A stretch of DNA of 64,000 nucleotides, taken from the NCBI GenBank assembly GCA_027366585.1, contig DAHXNF010000036.1:120303-184302 (forward strand), read 5' to 3'. Below are positions 18,298-27,690 of this stretch, piece by piece. How positions within the stretch are numbered: the first letter of the stretch is position 1; each line of letters starts with the position of its first letter. The notes under the pieces were generated by a model, which was not told the origin of the DNA, did not search any database, and saw only the letters and a program-made list of their open reading frames with translations. This DNA is from Thermoplasmatales archaeon. GTDB taxonomy: Archaea > Thermoplasmatota > Thermoplasmata > Thermoplasmatales > Thermoplasmataceae. A program made the position numbers and the translations under genes.

Positions 18298-19317
18298 ATG
18301 GTGGATCTGACATTCCAAAAGTTTGTAGATTTCCTCGATCGCAGAAGGGACGAGATATTATCGTCAATGATAATTGAAAAGGGCTCTGAAACATATGCCT
18401 TCTTTTCTAAAGTGTTCGGACGATACTACACAGAGACAAGTGGCGGGAGTGACTTCACAACTTCTGTTGCTGCGAGCGACAGCAGCGAATTCGTTCGGGA
18501 GCTTTATAATGGCAGAAAAATTATACTGGCAAGAGGATATTCAATCTTTGAGAACAGCACCTACAGCAGCTTCTTCTCGGAAGTGACATGGGTAGCAAGG
18601 GATGACCTAAGGACTCTTACAACCATGCTGATGGAAGACTGTGAACACAAGTCCTTGGTTAACCTTCTGGAATCTGAAGATCCGGGTATGATCCTGGTTG
18701 ATGGATCGCTTACAGGTCGACTTATGCATGGTGATAAGGAGATCAGGGGCGACCGTCTTGAAGGATTCCCGTCCAGGTATTACGACAACCTCCTGACACT
18801 CCTCAAAATGGTTGCAGAGAAGGGAACGGTAATTGCCTTTGTCAGTAAGAGTTCAGAGTCTAGATCCCTCGTATCAAGGATAATCAAAGATTCAGATCCC
18901 GTTCCAGAGGAATCTGGAGGGAGGGCTGAACATATTGTCGATCATGTCCTGATAAAGTCTCTTGCAAAAAAGCCAGGGTACTCTAAACCGGTGTTGTTTG
19001 GAAGTTCTGGATTCCCCCTTCCCGGATCCGTTTGGACCTTCCATATACTACCAAGCATTTCGGATCTACCTATGAAGATCGACTTCCTATCCCCGAGTTC
19101 TGAATTCGATCCAGGCATCCTGAGAATGATTGTTGACACCCTTTTCTGGGCATACAGCGGACAGAAAGTTTACAATATCTGGCTGTCTAAGGTTGATAAC
19201 ATGGTCAAGTTCCGAACCGAGGAAGTTGAAAAAATCTATATGCGGGAGTTTGAGAGGACGATCGGAATACCGATGTACGAGACAAGAGGAGAGAGACGTG
19301 CAAGAATCCGGATCTGA
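18298..19317 (+). CDS. nurA: NurA 5'-3' nuclease
   Basis: NurA works with the HerA translocase and Mre11-Rad50 to make 3' single strands at DNA ends for recombination. ILVDGSLTGRL near residue 140 carries the first metal-binding aspartate. YDNLLTLLKM, LPGSVWTFHILP and the C-terminal YNIWLSKVDNMVKF segment correspond to the other conserved NurA blocks. Length 339 aa fits the family. A TTTTATATCC element at about 18257-18266 lies 32-40 nt before the ATG, suggesting a promoter for the whole operon and little leader. The end overlaps the herA start by 20 nt, which couples translation. Confidence 0.9.
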   Translation: MVDLTFQKFVDFLDRRRDEILSSMIIEKGSETYAFFSKVFGRYYTETSGGSDFTTSVAASDSSEFVRELYNGRKIILARGYSIFENSTYSSFFSEVTWVARDDLRTLTTMLMEDCEHKSLVNLLESEDPGMILVDGSLTGRLMHGDKEIRGDRLEGFPSRYYDNLLTLLKMVAEKGTVIAFVSKSSESRSLVSRIIKDSDPVPEESGGRAEHIVDHVLIKSLAKKPGYSKPVLFGSSGFPLPGSVWTFHILPSISDLPMKIDFLSPSSEFDPGILRMIVDTLFWAYSGQKVYNIWLSKVDNMVKFRTEEVEKIYMREFERTIGIPMYETRGERRARIRI

Positions 19318-20830
19318 AAAGATCATAGGGTATACTGTAGGAGAAAATACTTCAGACAGGTTCACATTTGTTGTATCAGACGTGTCTGAAGTGTCCAAGT
19401 GGGAGTATGTGTTCGCGGAGATAGGAAAAAGAAAGGTCATTGGAAGAATCGAGAGAGTGGTCTCCAGGAGTGATCTACTCAACCAGGACATGGATTTCTT
19501 ATCTGTGAGCAAGTATGTCGAGACTGAACTCGCTGATCATGTTTTCCTATGCCAGGCAAAAAGCCTGGGATCCGTGGAGGGCGATGCGCTTCTCCTATCA
19601 AGGAAGATCATTCCGCCTGGATCGCCTGTTATGCGCGCCTCGCAGAGACTGCTTGAGGATCACCTGAGCTACCCAGGGGAGAGGTCGCTGAACATAGGTC
19701 ATCTCGTTGACAGGAACGATGTTCGCGTAAGCGTTGACATAAATGGCCTGAAGAGGCATCTTGCAATACTCGCGCAGACTGGCGCCGGTAAGAGCAATGC
19801 AGCCGCTGTACTGATGGAGGAATTACTGAAGAAAGGTGCTTCAATAATAGTCCTGGACCCGCATGCGGATTACGCACTGATGCGGACCGGAAAAAATGGG
19901 GCGAGATATGCCGCTGACATCAGGATATTCAGGACACCACTGAGCAGTGGAAGATATAATGCCCAGACCAGCTCATTATCATCGCTTTTCACCCTGAGAT
20001 TCCAGGACCTCGAGGCGGACGAGATCTCCGATATAATGGGAATAAAGGAGGAGTGGTCTACGCTCAGGAGGATCGTTGATGATATATGCAGGAGCATGAA
20101 GCCGCCTCGTGACCTTGCGTCCTTCCTTTCAGCATACAGGGAGCTGAAGGGCGAGGATTCCTCAAAGATTTCAGGCAGGATCCGTATCCTTGGCAAGATA
20201 GGCAGCATATTCTCTGATAATACGACACCAATGGAAGAATACCTTGCGCCTGGGCAGCTTTCCATACTAGATCTTTCGGGCATGGACCAGGCCCTTGCGA
20301 ACTACTTTGCGCACCGGGTGCTGAATACAATTTACGAGGCAAAGGTCGAAGGTAGCGGAGGTTTTCCCGTTTTCGTGTTTGTTGAGGAGGCCCATAATTT
20401 TGTGCCTCCGGGATCCAGGGCGCTTATAGCCCAGATGCTGCGCAAGGTCGCGTCTGAGGGCAGGAAATTCGGCATGTTCCTTGTCGTGATATCTCAGAGG
20501 CCAGGCAAGCTTGACCAGGATGTTCTGAGCCAGTGCAACAGCTCGATAATCCTCAGGATAACGAATCCTCTGGACCAGAAGGCGATCATGGAGAGCAGCG
20601 AAAGCATGTCGGAATCTATGCTCCAGGATCTTCCATCACTGAATATAGGTGAAGCAGTGCTTACAGGGGAATTCGTGAAGATACCTGTGATCGCAACTAT
20701 CAGGAAGCGTGAGACTGCTGAAGGCGGAGGCGATGTGGATCTGCTTTCCCTTCTGGAGGAAGCTAGGAAATTGCGTGACAGGCGGCGCGATCCGGCGGAA
20801 TTCAGGAAAGCGCTCAAGGAGAATTGGTAG
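19298..20830 (+). CDS. herA: HerA DNA translocase/helicase ATPase
   Basis: Hexameric FtsK-like ATPase that drives DNA into NurA during end resection. It has an N-terminal HAS-barrel (residues about 10-130), Walker A QTGAGKSNAA near residue 160 and Walker B VFVFVEEAHNF near residue 360. The sensor region VASEGRKFGMFLVVISQRPGKLD and the arginine finger zone ILRITNPLDQKAI follow. The open frame extends upstream to 19130, but that stretch lies inside nurA and is unlike the family. GTG at 19298, after AGAGGAG, gives a 510-residue protein of normal length starting just before the HAS-barrel. It overlaps nurA by 20 nt and abuts or overlaps mre11. Confidence 0.92.
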   Translation: MQESGSEKIIGYTVGENTSDRFTFVVSDVSEVSKWEYVFAEIGKRKVIGRIERVVSRSDLLNQDMDFLSVSKYVETELADHVFLCQAKSLGSVEGDALLLSRKIIPPGSPVMRASQRLLEDHLSYPGERSLNIGHLVDRNDVRVSVDINGLKRHLAILAQTGAGKSNAAAVLMEELLKKGASIIVLDPHADYALMRTGKNGARYAADIRIFRTPLSSGRYNAQTSSLSSLFTLRFQDLEADEISDIMGIKEEWSTLRRIVDDICRSMKPPRDLASFLSAYRELKGEDSSKISGRIRILGKIGSIFSDNTTPMEEYLAPGQLSILDLSGMDQALANYFAHRVLNTIYEAKVEGSGGFPVFVFVEEAHNFVPPGSRALIAQMLRKVASEGRKFGMFLVVISQRPGKLDQDVLSQCNSSIILRITNPLDQKAIMESSESMSESMLQDLPSLNIGEAVLTGEFVKIPVIATIRKRETAEGGGDVDLLSLLEEARKLRDRRRDPAEFRKALKENW

Positions 20831-20832
20831 GT

Positions 20833-21981
20833 TTGCCCAGGTTCATGCATTTCTCAGATACTCACCTGGGAAACAGGGAATACATGATGGATGACAGGGA
20901 GAATGATTTCTATGAGTCATTCAATGAAGCTATCGACATCGCCGTTGAAGAAAGAGTTGACTTCATAATCCACAGCGGAGATCTTTTCGATACATGGGGA
21001 CCAAGCAACAGGGCCCTTTCAGAGCTGAAGGATTCTATGGTCAGACTTAGGGAAAAGAACATCCGGACATACATGGTTATGGGCGATCACGACCGGCCGA
21101 GGCGGATAGATTATCCTGCCGCATCGATATTTGATTTTCTGGGACTGGTGCTCCTTGGCGCTGAAGACGTTGAGCACAAGGTAATGGAGGATGATACCCT
21201 TATCGCGGGAATATCAAACATGAAGGGTTCCCGAAGAGAAAAGCTGCATGGATTGTACGCAAAGGCTGATCAGCTTGCAAAAGAACACAGGAACTCGATA
21301 CTCATCTCCCACCAGGGAGTATCCGGATACACCCATCCTGAGGATGTGCAGATCCAGGAGATTGATCTGCCCGGAAGCTTCGCGTACCTTGCTTTCGGAC
21401 ATGTTCATGTATCCGCCTACAGAGAGAAACCCAGACCGTTTGCATATGCCGGATCCACCGAGATAAACAGTTCATCGGAGATTGAGGCTTTTCTCAGGGA
21501 TGGGAAGGCAGTAAACATAATCGACCTTGAAAATGGCGAGGTCGCCATGTCCAGAAGGAAGCTTACAAGACCAAGGGTGCAGGTCAAGATCGTAACTACA
21601 CGTGACAACTTCACAGATGATGTTGAGCGTCTTCTCCTTAAGTATGAAAATGTAGTGCCAGGCAAAAAGCCGTTGATATTGTCTGAAATTCATGGAAGCT
21701 CGGATTTCTCTTACTTCAGGGAGAAAATCAAGGACTTCTCTGACAGGGCCATATTCCGAAGGCCGTTGCTGATCATGGAAAGCGCACCTTCTGTCAGGAT
21801 CAGTGAGCAGTTTGATCGGAGAAGCCTCTTCGTCGATTATTTCAGGGGTGACGCTAAGATGGCAGAATTGGCCCTTTCTGCCTACAGCATTACATCGAAT
21901 GAGCCAAAGGAACCTGCGAAGGAAGCCATTCTGCAACGAATACTTGAACGGAGGGGCGAAAGTGCTGATCAAGAGCCTTGA
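20833..21981 (+). CDS. mre11: Mre11 DNA double-strand-break nuclease
   Basis: Manganese-dependent nuclease of the Mre11-Rad50 complex. Phosphoesterase motifs appear in order: MHFSDTHLGN, HSGDLFDTWG, VMGDHDRPRR, LISHQGV and FGHVHVS. The third motif reads GDHD where most Mre11 proteins have GNHD. Start candidates are TTG at 20824 or 20833 and ATG at 20845. An AAGGAG at 20817-20822 is best spaced for the TTG at 20833, and the ATG would remove only four more residues. The 3' end overlaps rad50 by 20 nt. C-terminal capping and Rad50-binding helices are present to about residue 380. Confidence 0.9.
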   Translation: MPRFMHFSDTHLGNREYMMDDRENDFYESFNEAIDIAVEERVDFIIHSGDLFDTWGPSNRALSELKDSMVRLREKNIRTYMVMGDHDRPRRIDYPAASIFDFLGLVLLGAEDVEHKVMEDDTLIAGISNMKGSRREKLHGLYAKADQLAKEHRNSILISHQGVSGYTHPEDVQIQEIDLPGSFAYLAFGHVHVSAYREKPRPFAYAGSTEINSSSEIEAFLRDGKAVNIIDLENGEVAMSRRKLTRPRVQVKIVTTRDNFTDDVERLLLKYENVVPGKKPLILSEIHGSSDFSYFREKIKDFSDRAIFRRPLLIMESAPSVRISEQFDRRSLFVDYFRGDAKMAELALSAYSITSNEPKEPAKEAILQRILERRGESADQEP

Positions 21982-24646
21982 GCTCAACAATTTTCTCTCA
22001 CACCGCGAAACTGTTATGTTTTTCGACCGTGGAGTGAATATGATAGTCGGCCCCAATGGTGCCGGCAAGACAAGCATACTTGACGGAATCAGGTTCGCAA
22101 TGTTCGGAAAGGATCGTGCAAGGCTCTCGAATCCCGTCTTGCATGGAGCCACAGCCTGTTCCGTAAAACTTTCGTTCCAGGTGGACGAGGACAGTTACGA
22201 AATTACAAGGTCTTTCGGTGCCAGGCAGAAGGACAGGGAAGCTCTGCTTACAAAAAACGGCATAGAGATCGCAAGCTCGCAGGATTCTGTGACCTCTTAC
22301 ATTGAGAAGGAAATCATTGAGATGGATCAGGACGTGTTCGAGAATTCAGTTTTTGTTGAGCAGGGAGAGATTGACGATCTTGTCAATGAACAGCCGAAGA
22401 AGAGAAAAGAGTTTTTCTCGAAGATGCTTGGAATAGAGAAGCTCAGCAATACAGCATCCCTGCTGGGTGAGATTTCAGCCGATGTCGGGAAAAAGATCGC
22501 CGAAGCACAGGGAAAACTTGAAAGGCTCTCTATCTTCAGGGAGGAGCTCCAGAAGGCACAGGGTGATAAGAAGCGATTCTCCTCTGAACTAGAAGCTGCA
22601 GCCGGGTCCATTAGCCAACTTGTACTTGAAGAGAAATCACTGAAGGAAGAGCTGGAAAGGAGGAAGGAGAATGATGCCATATTAAGGGGGAAGGTTTCCC
22701 TGCTGTCTTCCAAGAAAAAGGAACTCGAAAATCTCGTGAACGAAATAAACAGTAACCTGAAAAAGCTTGAAAAATATCAGGCTGCGAAAGAAGAGGCAAC
22801 GCAGATAGGGGAAAATCCACTTTACCGTTATCATGGAGATATCCTGGAAGCTGCGTCTGCAATTTCACGCTTGACTGATCTTAAGAAGAGGCAGGAAGAG
22901 CATGAATCCGCCAGGAGATCGCTGGACGAGCTTAGGAAGCAACTCTCCAACCTGCAGCCTGATCATGACCTTTATTCCAGATGCTCATCGGAGCATTCTG
23001 AAATTACAAAGAGCCTGAAAACTCTGGAAAAGAATGATGAGGCATGGAGAAAGGTTTCAGACAGGATTTCCGTGATCACTGAGGATATTGCATCGCTTGA
23101 TTCAAGGATCACCGCCCTTTCTCCGGAGTTGGAAAAACTCTTTGGATCGGGAACCATTGATTCTGCTGTCATAACTGCGAGGATCAACAAGCTCGAAAGC
23201 GAGATCGAGGAGCTGGGGAAAAGGATAACTATCAGAAAGAGCGATCTTGGTTCACGTAACGAGAGGAAGAGGGAATTGACCTCAAGGATAGATCAGCTTG
23301 AAGGAAAAAGCGTCTGTCCATTATGCGGTTCAACTCTTTCAGCCGAGCATATCAACCGGCTTCAATCCGAGATAGACGAATCAGTCCAGGCAACTCTGGC
23401 TGAGATAGGAACGATCGCTGGCGATATTGCCCGCTTGACAGCAGATCAAGAGAAAATGAAAGAGGTGCTTTCTCAGATGCGCTCAAGAGGCGTATCAGAC
23501 ATGCAACAGGCAATGGATGCAATCAGATCCAGGAGGGAAGCACTGGCTGCTTTGCAGAAGGATGAGGAATTGCTCAGGAATTTCCATGAGGAGTTTGCTG
23601 AAAAGAGGAGAAAAGCCTACGATCTCGAGAAGAGGATTGAAAGCCTTCAATCCATGGAATCAGGTTACTCCGGAATAAAAGCAAGACTTGAAGCTGCGGA
23701 GACCACATTTTCCGGCAAAGATGCCGAAGAAATAGGATCCAGGATGGATGCACTCAGGCAGGAAATAGACAGGGTCGAGACCATGATTGGTTTTCCGGTA
23801 GATTCGAGGAAAGTGGATGAATCGACTGCCCTGTATCGCAGATATTTGAGTCTTGAACCAGAATTTAAGGAGGCAGGGAAGCTCTCTCTCTCCCTTGAAG
23901 AAAAGAGAGCACGATCCGGGAATCTTGAAGGCGAAATAAGTGGTCTCCAGGCGGATCTTTCGGGCCTGGAAACCAGTGCTTCCTTGCTGAAGAAGCTTGA
24001 AAGTGACCTGGACGTGGTTACAGGTAAGCATGCGGAACTCAGCGGAATAGTCAGCTCAAGGCGTGAAAGCATTGCACGCCTTGACTCTGAAATCAGGGAC
24101 TTAAATTCGAGTATAGTTGATCTTGAGGCCACAGAAAAGTCTGTACATGCCATGAAGAACTCAATAGAAACGATAAACAGGTTGAGGGCTGCTTTCGGAG
24201 TTGATGGCATACAGAAGTACCTGAGACAGAAAGCATCAGAATTTATCACCAATGGTACAAGGCAGATTCTTTCTTCGTTTTCTCTCGATTTCGATGATGT
24301 TCTTGTGAATGAGGATTTTGATGTTTCCATCCAGAAAAACGGGCTACTTGAATTAGAATCACTGTCCGGAGGTGAAAGGATTGCACTCTCAATCGCACTG
24401 AGGATCTCGATTTCCAGGTTCCTTGACAGGGAGCAACGCATGAATTGCTTCCTGATGGATGAGCCGACCACTTTCCTTGATGAGGAGAGAAGAGCTAACC
24501 TGAGAAACATACTACATTACGCACTTGGGGAGGAGAGTTATATGCCGCAGCTCATACTAATCACGCACCATTCAGAGCTGATATCCGCTGGAGACGTAAT
24601 ATTCGAAGTCTCGAAAGAATCTGGTGTCTCAAGGGTCAGCGCATGA
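21962..24646 (+). CDS. rad50: Rad50 SMC-like ATPase
   Basis: DNA-tethering ATPase partner of Mre11. VLIKSLELNNFLSHRETV begins the protein, with Walker A GPNGAGKTS at residues 30-38. Long coiled coils flank the zinc hook CPLCG (C452, C455). The C-terminal lobe has the ABC signature LSGGERIALSIALRIS and Walker B FLMDEPTTFLD near residue 832. The frame is open back to 21803 inside mre11; GTG at 21962 gives the canonical N-terminus and 894 residues, a usual length. It is the last gene of nurA-herA-mre11-rad50, and the four genes overlap or nearly so, implying one message. Confidence 0.95.
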   Translation: MLIKSLELNNFLSHRETVMFFDRGVNMIVGPNGAGKTSILDGIRFAMFGKDRARLSNPVLHGATACSVKLSFQVDEDSYEITRSFGARQKDREALLTKNGIEIASSQDSVTSYIEKEIIEMDQDVFENSVFVEQGEIDDLVNEQPKKRKEFFSKMLGIEKLSNTASLLGEISADVGKKIAEAQGKLERLSIFREELQKAQGDKKRFSSELEAAAGSISQLVLEEKSLKEELERRKENDAILRGKVSLLSSKKKELENLVNEINSNLKKLEKYQAAKEEATQIGENPLYRYHGDILEAASAISRLTDLKKRQEEHESARRSLDELRKQLSNLQPDHDLYSRCSSEHSEITKSLKTLEKNDEAWRKVSDRISVITEDIASLDSRITALSPELEKLFGSGTIDSAVITARINKLESEIEELGKRITIRKSDLGSRNERKRELTSRIDQLEGKSVCPLCGSTLSAEHINRLQSEIDESVQATLAEIGTIAGDIARLTADQEKMKEVLSQMRSRGVSDMQQAMDAIRSRREALAALQKDEELLRNFHEEFAEKRRKAYDLEKRIESLQSMESGYSGIKARLEAAETTFSGKDAEEIGSRMDALRQEIDRVETMIGFPVDSRKVDESTALYRRYLSLEPEFKEAGKLSLSLEEKRARSGNLEGEISGLQADLSGLETSASLLKKLESDLDVVTGKHAELSGIVSSRRESIARLDSEIRDLNSSIVDLEATEKSVHAMKNSIETINRLRAAFGVDGIQKYLRQKASEFITNGTRQILSSFSLDFDDVLVNEDFDVSIQKNGLLELESLSGGERIALSIALRISISRFLDREQRMNCFLMDEPTTFLDEERRANLRNILHYALGEESYMPQLILITHHSELISAGDVIFEVSKESGVSRVSA

Positions 24647-24696
24647 TTCCCGATACATTTTAAAACACCTAAGCATAGGAGTGCGCCGACTTAAAC

Positions 24697-25371
24697 ATGC
24701 AGGGTCAATTCGAGAAGATAAGCGTAGTCATTCCGACAATAAACGAGGAGAAGACAATAGGTGACATCATCCTCAAGCTAAAGTCACTGGGATCAGTTGA
24801 GGTTATTGTCGTAGATACCAAATCTTCTGACAGGACAAAGGATATCGCTGAGAAGAGCGGTGCAATCGTGATAGACCAACCAAGCCGTGGATACGGCCTT
24901 GCTTACAAGACGGGTCTCAGCAGGGCACAGGGAGACGTGCTTGTGTGTCTCGACGGTGACGGGACTTACCCTGTTGACATGGTAAAGCCGCTAATCGAGA
25001 TACTTGATTACTCAAAAGTTGATTTCATCTCCTGCGACAGGATGACGCTCAGAAACAACGTGAACTATACCACACTACATTACGTTGGGAACAGCGTCCT
25101 TAACCTGTTTATCAGGGTACTGTTCAACTTTCCGCTTAAAGACTCACAGAGTGGCATGTGGGTCTTCCGTAAGAGCGTTTATGAGAAAATGGGTAATTTA
25201 AGCAATGGCATGTCATTTTCACAGGAAATCAAGATAGAGGCGATCAGGAATGGCACTCTGATTGAAATACCCGTGAGGTATGGCGTCCGCGTAACTAAAC
25301 CAAAGCTCAGGACATGGAGAGATGGCTTCTCCAACCTGTTTCACCTGATGGCCAAGCGGATAAAGGAATGA
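24697..25371 (+). CDS. GT2 family glycosyltransferase (dolichyl-phosphate sugar synthase-like)
   Basis: GT-A fold transferase. ISVVIPTINEEKTIGDII is the nucleotide-sugar binding start, VIVVDTKSSDRTKDIAEKSGA follows, and LDGDGTYPVDM holds the DxD metal site near residue 90. DSQSGMWVFRK corresponds to the acceptor motif of DPM1/GtrB-type enzymes (DxxxGfr). No C-terminal membrane helices are seen, so it is the soluble short form, 224 aa. It would transfer mannose or glucose from a nucleotide to a lipid phosphate for surface glycosylation. It lies 50 nt after rad50, after TTTTAAAACAC, which may be its own TATA box. Confidence 0.87.
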   Translation: MQGQFEKISVVIPTINEEKTIGDIILKLKSLGSVEVIVVDTKSSDRTKDIAEKSGAIVIDQPSRGYGLAYKTGLSRAQGDVLVCLDGDGTYPVDMVKPLIEILDYSKVDFISCDRMTLRNNVNYTTLHYVGNSVLNLFIRVLFNFPLKDSQSGMWVFRKSVYEKMGNLSNGMSFSQEIKIEAIRNGTLIEIPVRYGVRVTKPKLRTWRDGFSNLFHLMAKRIKE

Positions 25372-25400
25372 ATTCATAGTTGTCTGACATAATAGCAATG

Positions 25401-25413
25401 TTTATATTTTAAT
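25401..25413 (+). promoter_or_regulatory. TATA box of sepF
   Basis: TTTATATTTTAAT lies 18-30 nt upstream of the ATG at 25431, the spacing expected for a leaderless archaeal transcript. Confidence 0.5.
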
Positions 25414-25430
25414 AACGGCTAATTGATCAA

Positions 25431-25811
25431 ATGCAAGTTCATCTAGGACGCAAGAAGCAGTTAAAAAATGAGCCCCGCAGACCTGGGGAACCAAGACGCT
25501 TTATAGATCTCAATGACCTCAATTTCAGTTCAGATACACCGGAAATAAGGACGACTGTGAAGGTTGCGGAAGTTTACAGGTATGAAGATGTCTTCCTCCT
25601 GAGGGAGTTCATAAGCGAGGGAAATTTCGTCATCGTAGACTGCAGCAAGATTTACAAGGAAGAGAGCCTTTTCAGGAACGTTGTCGAGGAGCTCAGGAGA
25701 CTCGGCAAGGAAACCGGAGGAGACATTGCAAGACTTGGGGACTCTCTTATCATTGTGACACCAAAAGGTGTAGGGATCGACAAGCAGAAGGTTCGCGGCA
25801 GCCTGATCTGA
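25431..25811 (+). CDS. sepF: SepF-like cell-division protein
   Basis: 126 residues. The basic N-terminus with Arg/Lys/Pro-rich residues 5-22 precedes a C-terminal SepF (DUF552) domain: VKVAEVYRYEDVFLLREFISEGNFVIVDCSKI...DIARLGDSLIIVTPKGV. SepF anchors FtsZ to the membrane in archaea that lack FtsA and polymerises at the division site. A classical amphipathic membrane-targeting helix is not obvious at the N-terminus. FtsZ itself is not in this window. The stop codon abuts the stop of the convergent MFS gene (TGATCA at 25809-25814), so the two genes share no space between them. Confidence 0.85.
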   Translation: MQVHLGRKKQLKNEPRRPGEPRRFIDLNDLNFSSDTPEIRTTVKVAEVYRYEDVFLLREFISEGNFVIVDCSKIYKEESLFRNVVEELRRLGKETGGDIARLGDSLIIVTPKGVGIDKQKVRGSLI

Positions 25812-27137
25812 TCATTCTGGAGCAGTGACTTTTGTATTCCTGTTCAAGTTTGAAGGAGTCTTCTTTAGAATGAGTGATGTCCCGGCGACTACGAGGATGG
25901 CTGCGACCAGGAAATCCACGGAAAAACCAACATATTGCGATATTACACCCGACGCCAGACCTCCGGCAATCTGGCCAGCGCCGTTTAGGGAATTGTAGTA
26001 ACCGATCGTCTTTCCCCTGCTTGGCTTTGGGCTTTTCAATGATACTGATGCAGTTTCTGCGATCCCTATGAAACTCCACAGGGAGCCAAGGACTCCATAC
26101 ACCATCAGCGCCGTAAAAATCCATAATGATGATTGTGACATTATGAATGAAATCGCGCCAAATACTGAGAATATTGAAATCCTGGAGATTAGGGCAATGG
26201 TCAGCGACCTCCTGATTCCAACCCGGTTGTTTACTCTCCCGGTGTACTGATAAGTCAGAGCGCCGAGTCCTGAGTTCAGGATATACATAATATAAATTTC
26301 GACCTCATTTGCACCCAGCCGCTGGATAGCAAAGACCGGATAAGGGATAAAGAAAAGCTGGAATGCGAACATAAGCAGGAATGTACAGAATAGGTAAAAC
26401 TTAAGATCCCTGCTCAGGGGATTATTTCCCCCTTTGAAACCGACAAAGTGAATTATGGTCGAAGGGAAGAATCTGATCCTTTCCATGATCCGAACGGAAT
26501 GGATGTTGTTCAGGTGTCTTCTGGACAAGGTCCTCTTTGGTTCCGGTATTGCGAGGTAAATGACTATGGCTGAGAGCAGGTAGATGAATGCGGATATCAG
26601 GTAAACTTCCACTAAGATATGTGAGCTGTAGCCGGCAAACAGAGCAATGAAGACAGTTCCGAAGGCCAGTCCAATAACTGTGCCCATGGAAGCTACGAAG
26701 TTGAATCTTCCCATTACTCCTGACCACTTATCCTCAGTTGAATTCTCGATGAGAATCATTGTACTGACTGGGACAGAAGCCATTGAAATTATCTGGAATG
26801 CCACCAGAACAAGGATGTAACTCATTAGAGCGTGAACATACATAATTGGCAGGAGAGTCAGGAACCCTCCCAGGAATCCAACGATTATGAATACTTTCCT
26901 CTTACGATACTTGTCAGATAGTTGGCCCCAGACAATAAGCGCCGGAACAGATGCTGCAGAAGCTATTGCAGAAGTTATTCCAACATCAAAAACATTGAGA
27001 CCAAGAAAAATGGTAACAAAAAGCGGGATCATTGGGGTGGTCAAGCCTCCAGCTGCGTTTGATGATAGGTAACCTAGGTACCAGGTGTTCTTTGAATAGC
27101 TTTCTTCCGGCGGATCCGACCCCGCGCTTACGACCAT
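25812..27137 (-). CDS. MFS transporter, unknown substrate
   Basis: 441 residues, 12 predicted helices in two halves. VWGQLSDKYRKRKVFIIVGFLGG near residue 70 is the conserved MFS loop motif (G..SD...R). The segment GRVNNRVGIRRSLTIALI in the second half is its counterpart. The central loop at about residues 200-235 is basic and likely cytoplasmic. The family fits drug or sugar efflux as well as uptake, and nothing in the sequence settles the substrate. It is convergent with sepF with no gap and has no close co-directional partner. Confidence 0.85.
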   Translation of the reverse strand: MVVSAGSDPPEESYSKNTWYLGYLSSNAAGGLTTPMIPLFVTIFLGLNVFDVGITSAIASAASVPALIVWGQLSDKYRKRKVFIIVGFLGGFLTLLPIMYVHALMSYILVLVAFQIISMASVPVSTMILIENSTEDKWSGVMGRFNFVASMGTVIGLAFGTVFIALFAGYSSHILVEVYLISAFIYLLSAIVIYLAIPEPKRTLSRRHLNNIHSVRIMERIRFFPSTIIHFVGFKGGNNPLSRDLKFYLFCTFLLMFAFQLFFIPYPVFAIQRLGANEVEIYIMYILNSGLGALTYQYTGRVNNRVGIRRSLTIALISRISIFSVFGAISFIMSQSSLWIFTALMVYGVLGSLWSFIGIAETASVSLKSPKPSRGKTIGYYNSLNGAGQIAGGLASGVISQYVGFSVDFLVAAILVVAGTSLILKKTPSNLNRNTKVTAPE

Positions 27138-27395
27138 TATTGGAGCTTCTCCTTTCTGTAGTTATCTTGACTCGATTTACTGCATTCCCGCGACATAATT
27201 AGTTATTATGCTTAAAAAACCAGAAGATGGACCACTCACTGTTCTAAGTTGCAGAAGGGTATCCTATGATAGCATACTTGATCAAGCAACAGAGCAATGG
27301 AAAAACTCACTTTATTAAGAGATAGGCAAGGAACACTTGGTATATGAAAAATAGAATTCGATTGAAAAAGAGTGGATTCCTGCTGAAATTATAAA

Positions 27396-27587
27396 TTAAA
27401 ACATTGTTTTCTTGATTGCGCCCTGAACCTTTTTCTTAAGATCTTCGTTTATTTCATCAATTTTGTGCGCTGTTTTCGCATGTTCAGCAATCTTCGGCAT
27501 TAGCTCTTCAGGGCTGGTTCCCTTGACGCTGAATCCACAATTCATCCCGATATCGGCACACTTAAACTTGTACGGCATTATTATCAT
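27396..27587 (-). CDS. DUF1059-like small cysteine protein
   Basis: 63 residues: PYKFKCADIGMNCGFSVKGTSPEELMPKIAEHAKTAHKID, then a lysine-rich tail. The two cysteines followed by a helix with HAKTAH resemble DUF1059, a family of short proteins of unknown function common in acidophiles. Cysteines and histidines suggest metal binding (inference). The start at 27587 (or Met-4 at 27578) is 16-30 nt downstream of a strong TATA box, giving a leaderless message. Confidence 0.75.
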   Translation of the reverse strand: MIIMPYKFKCADIGMNCGFSVKGTSPEELMPKIAEHAKTAHKIDEINEDLKKKVQGAIKKTMF

Positions 27588-27602
27588 TAAGATATTACAT
27601 GT

Positions 27603-27617
27603 TTAATATATATACTT
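27603..27617 (-). promoter_or_regulatory. TATA box of the DUF1059-like gene
   Basis: The minus strand reads AAGTATATATATTAA, centred about 23 nt upstream of the ATG at 27587. This is close to ideal for an archaeal promoter driving a leaderless transcript. Confidence 0.55.
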
Positions 27618-27690
27618 AACTAACTTTCCCCGCTGTTGCCTTTATGGTTAAATTAGAATGCAAGCTACCCAGCCACATTGCAAAATGAGG

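Noticed and set aside
21472-22152. 226-codon minus-strand frame
   Set aside because: Fully antisense to mre11 and rad50, both of which are unmistakable.
23665-24510. 281-codon Ser-rich minus-strand frame
   Set aside because: Antisense to the Rad50 coiled coil; serine richness is the mirror of Glu/Arg codons in the real gene.
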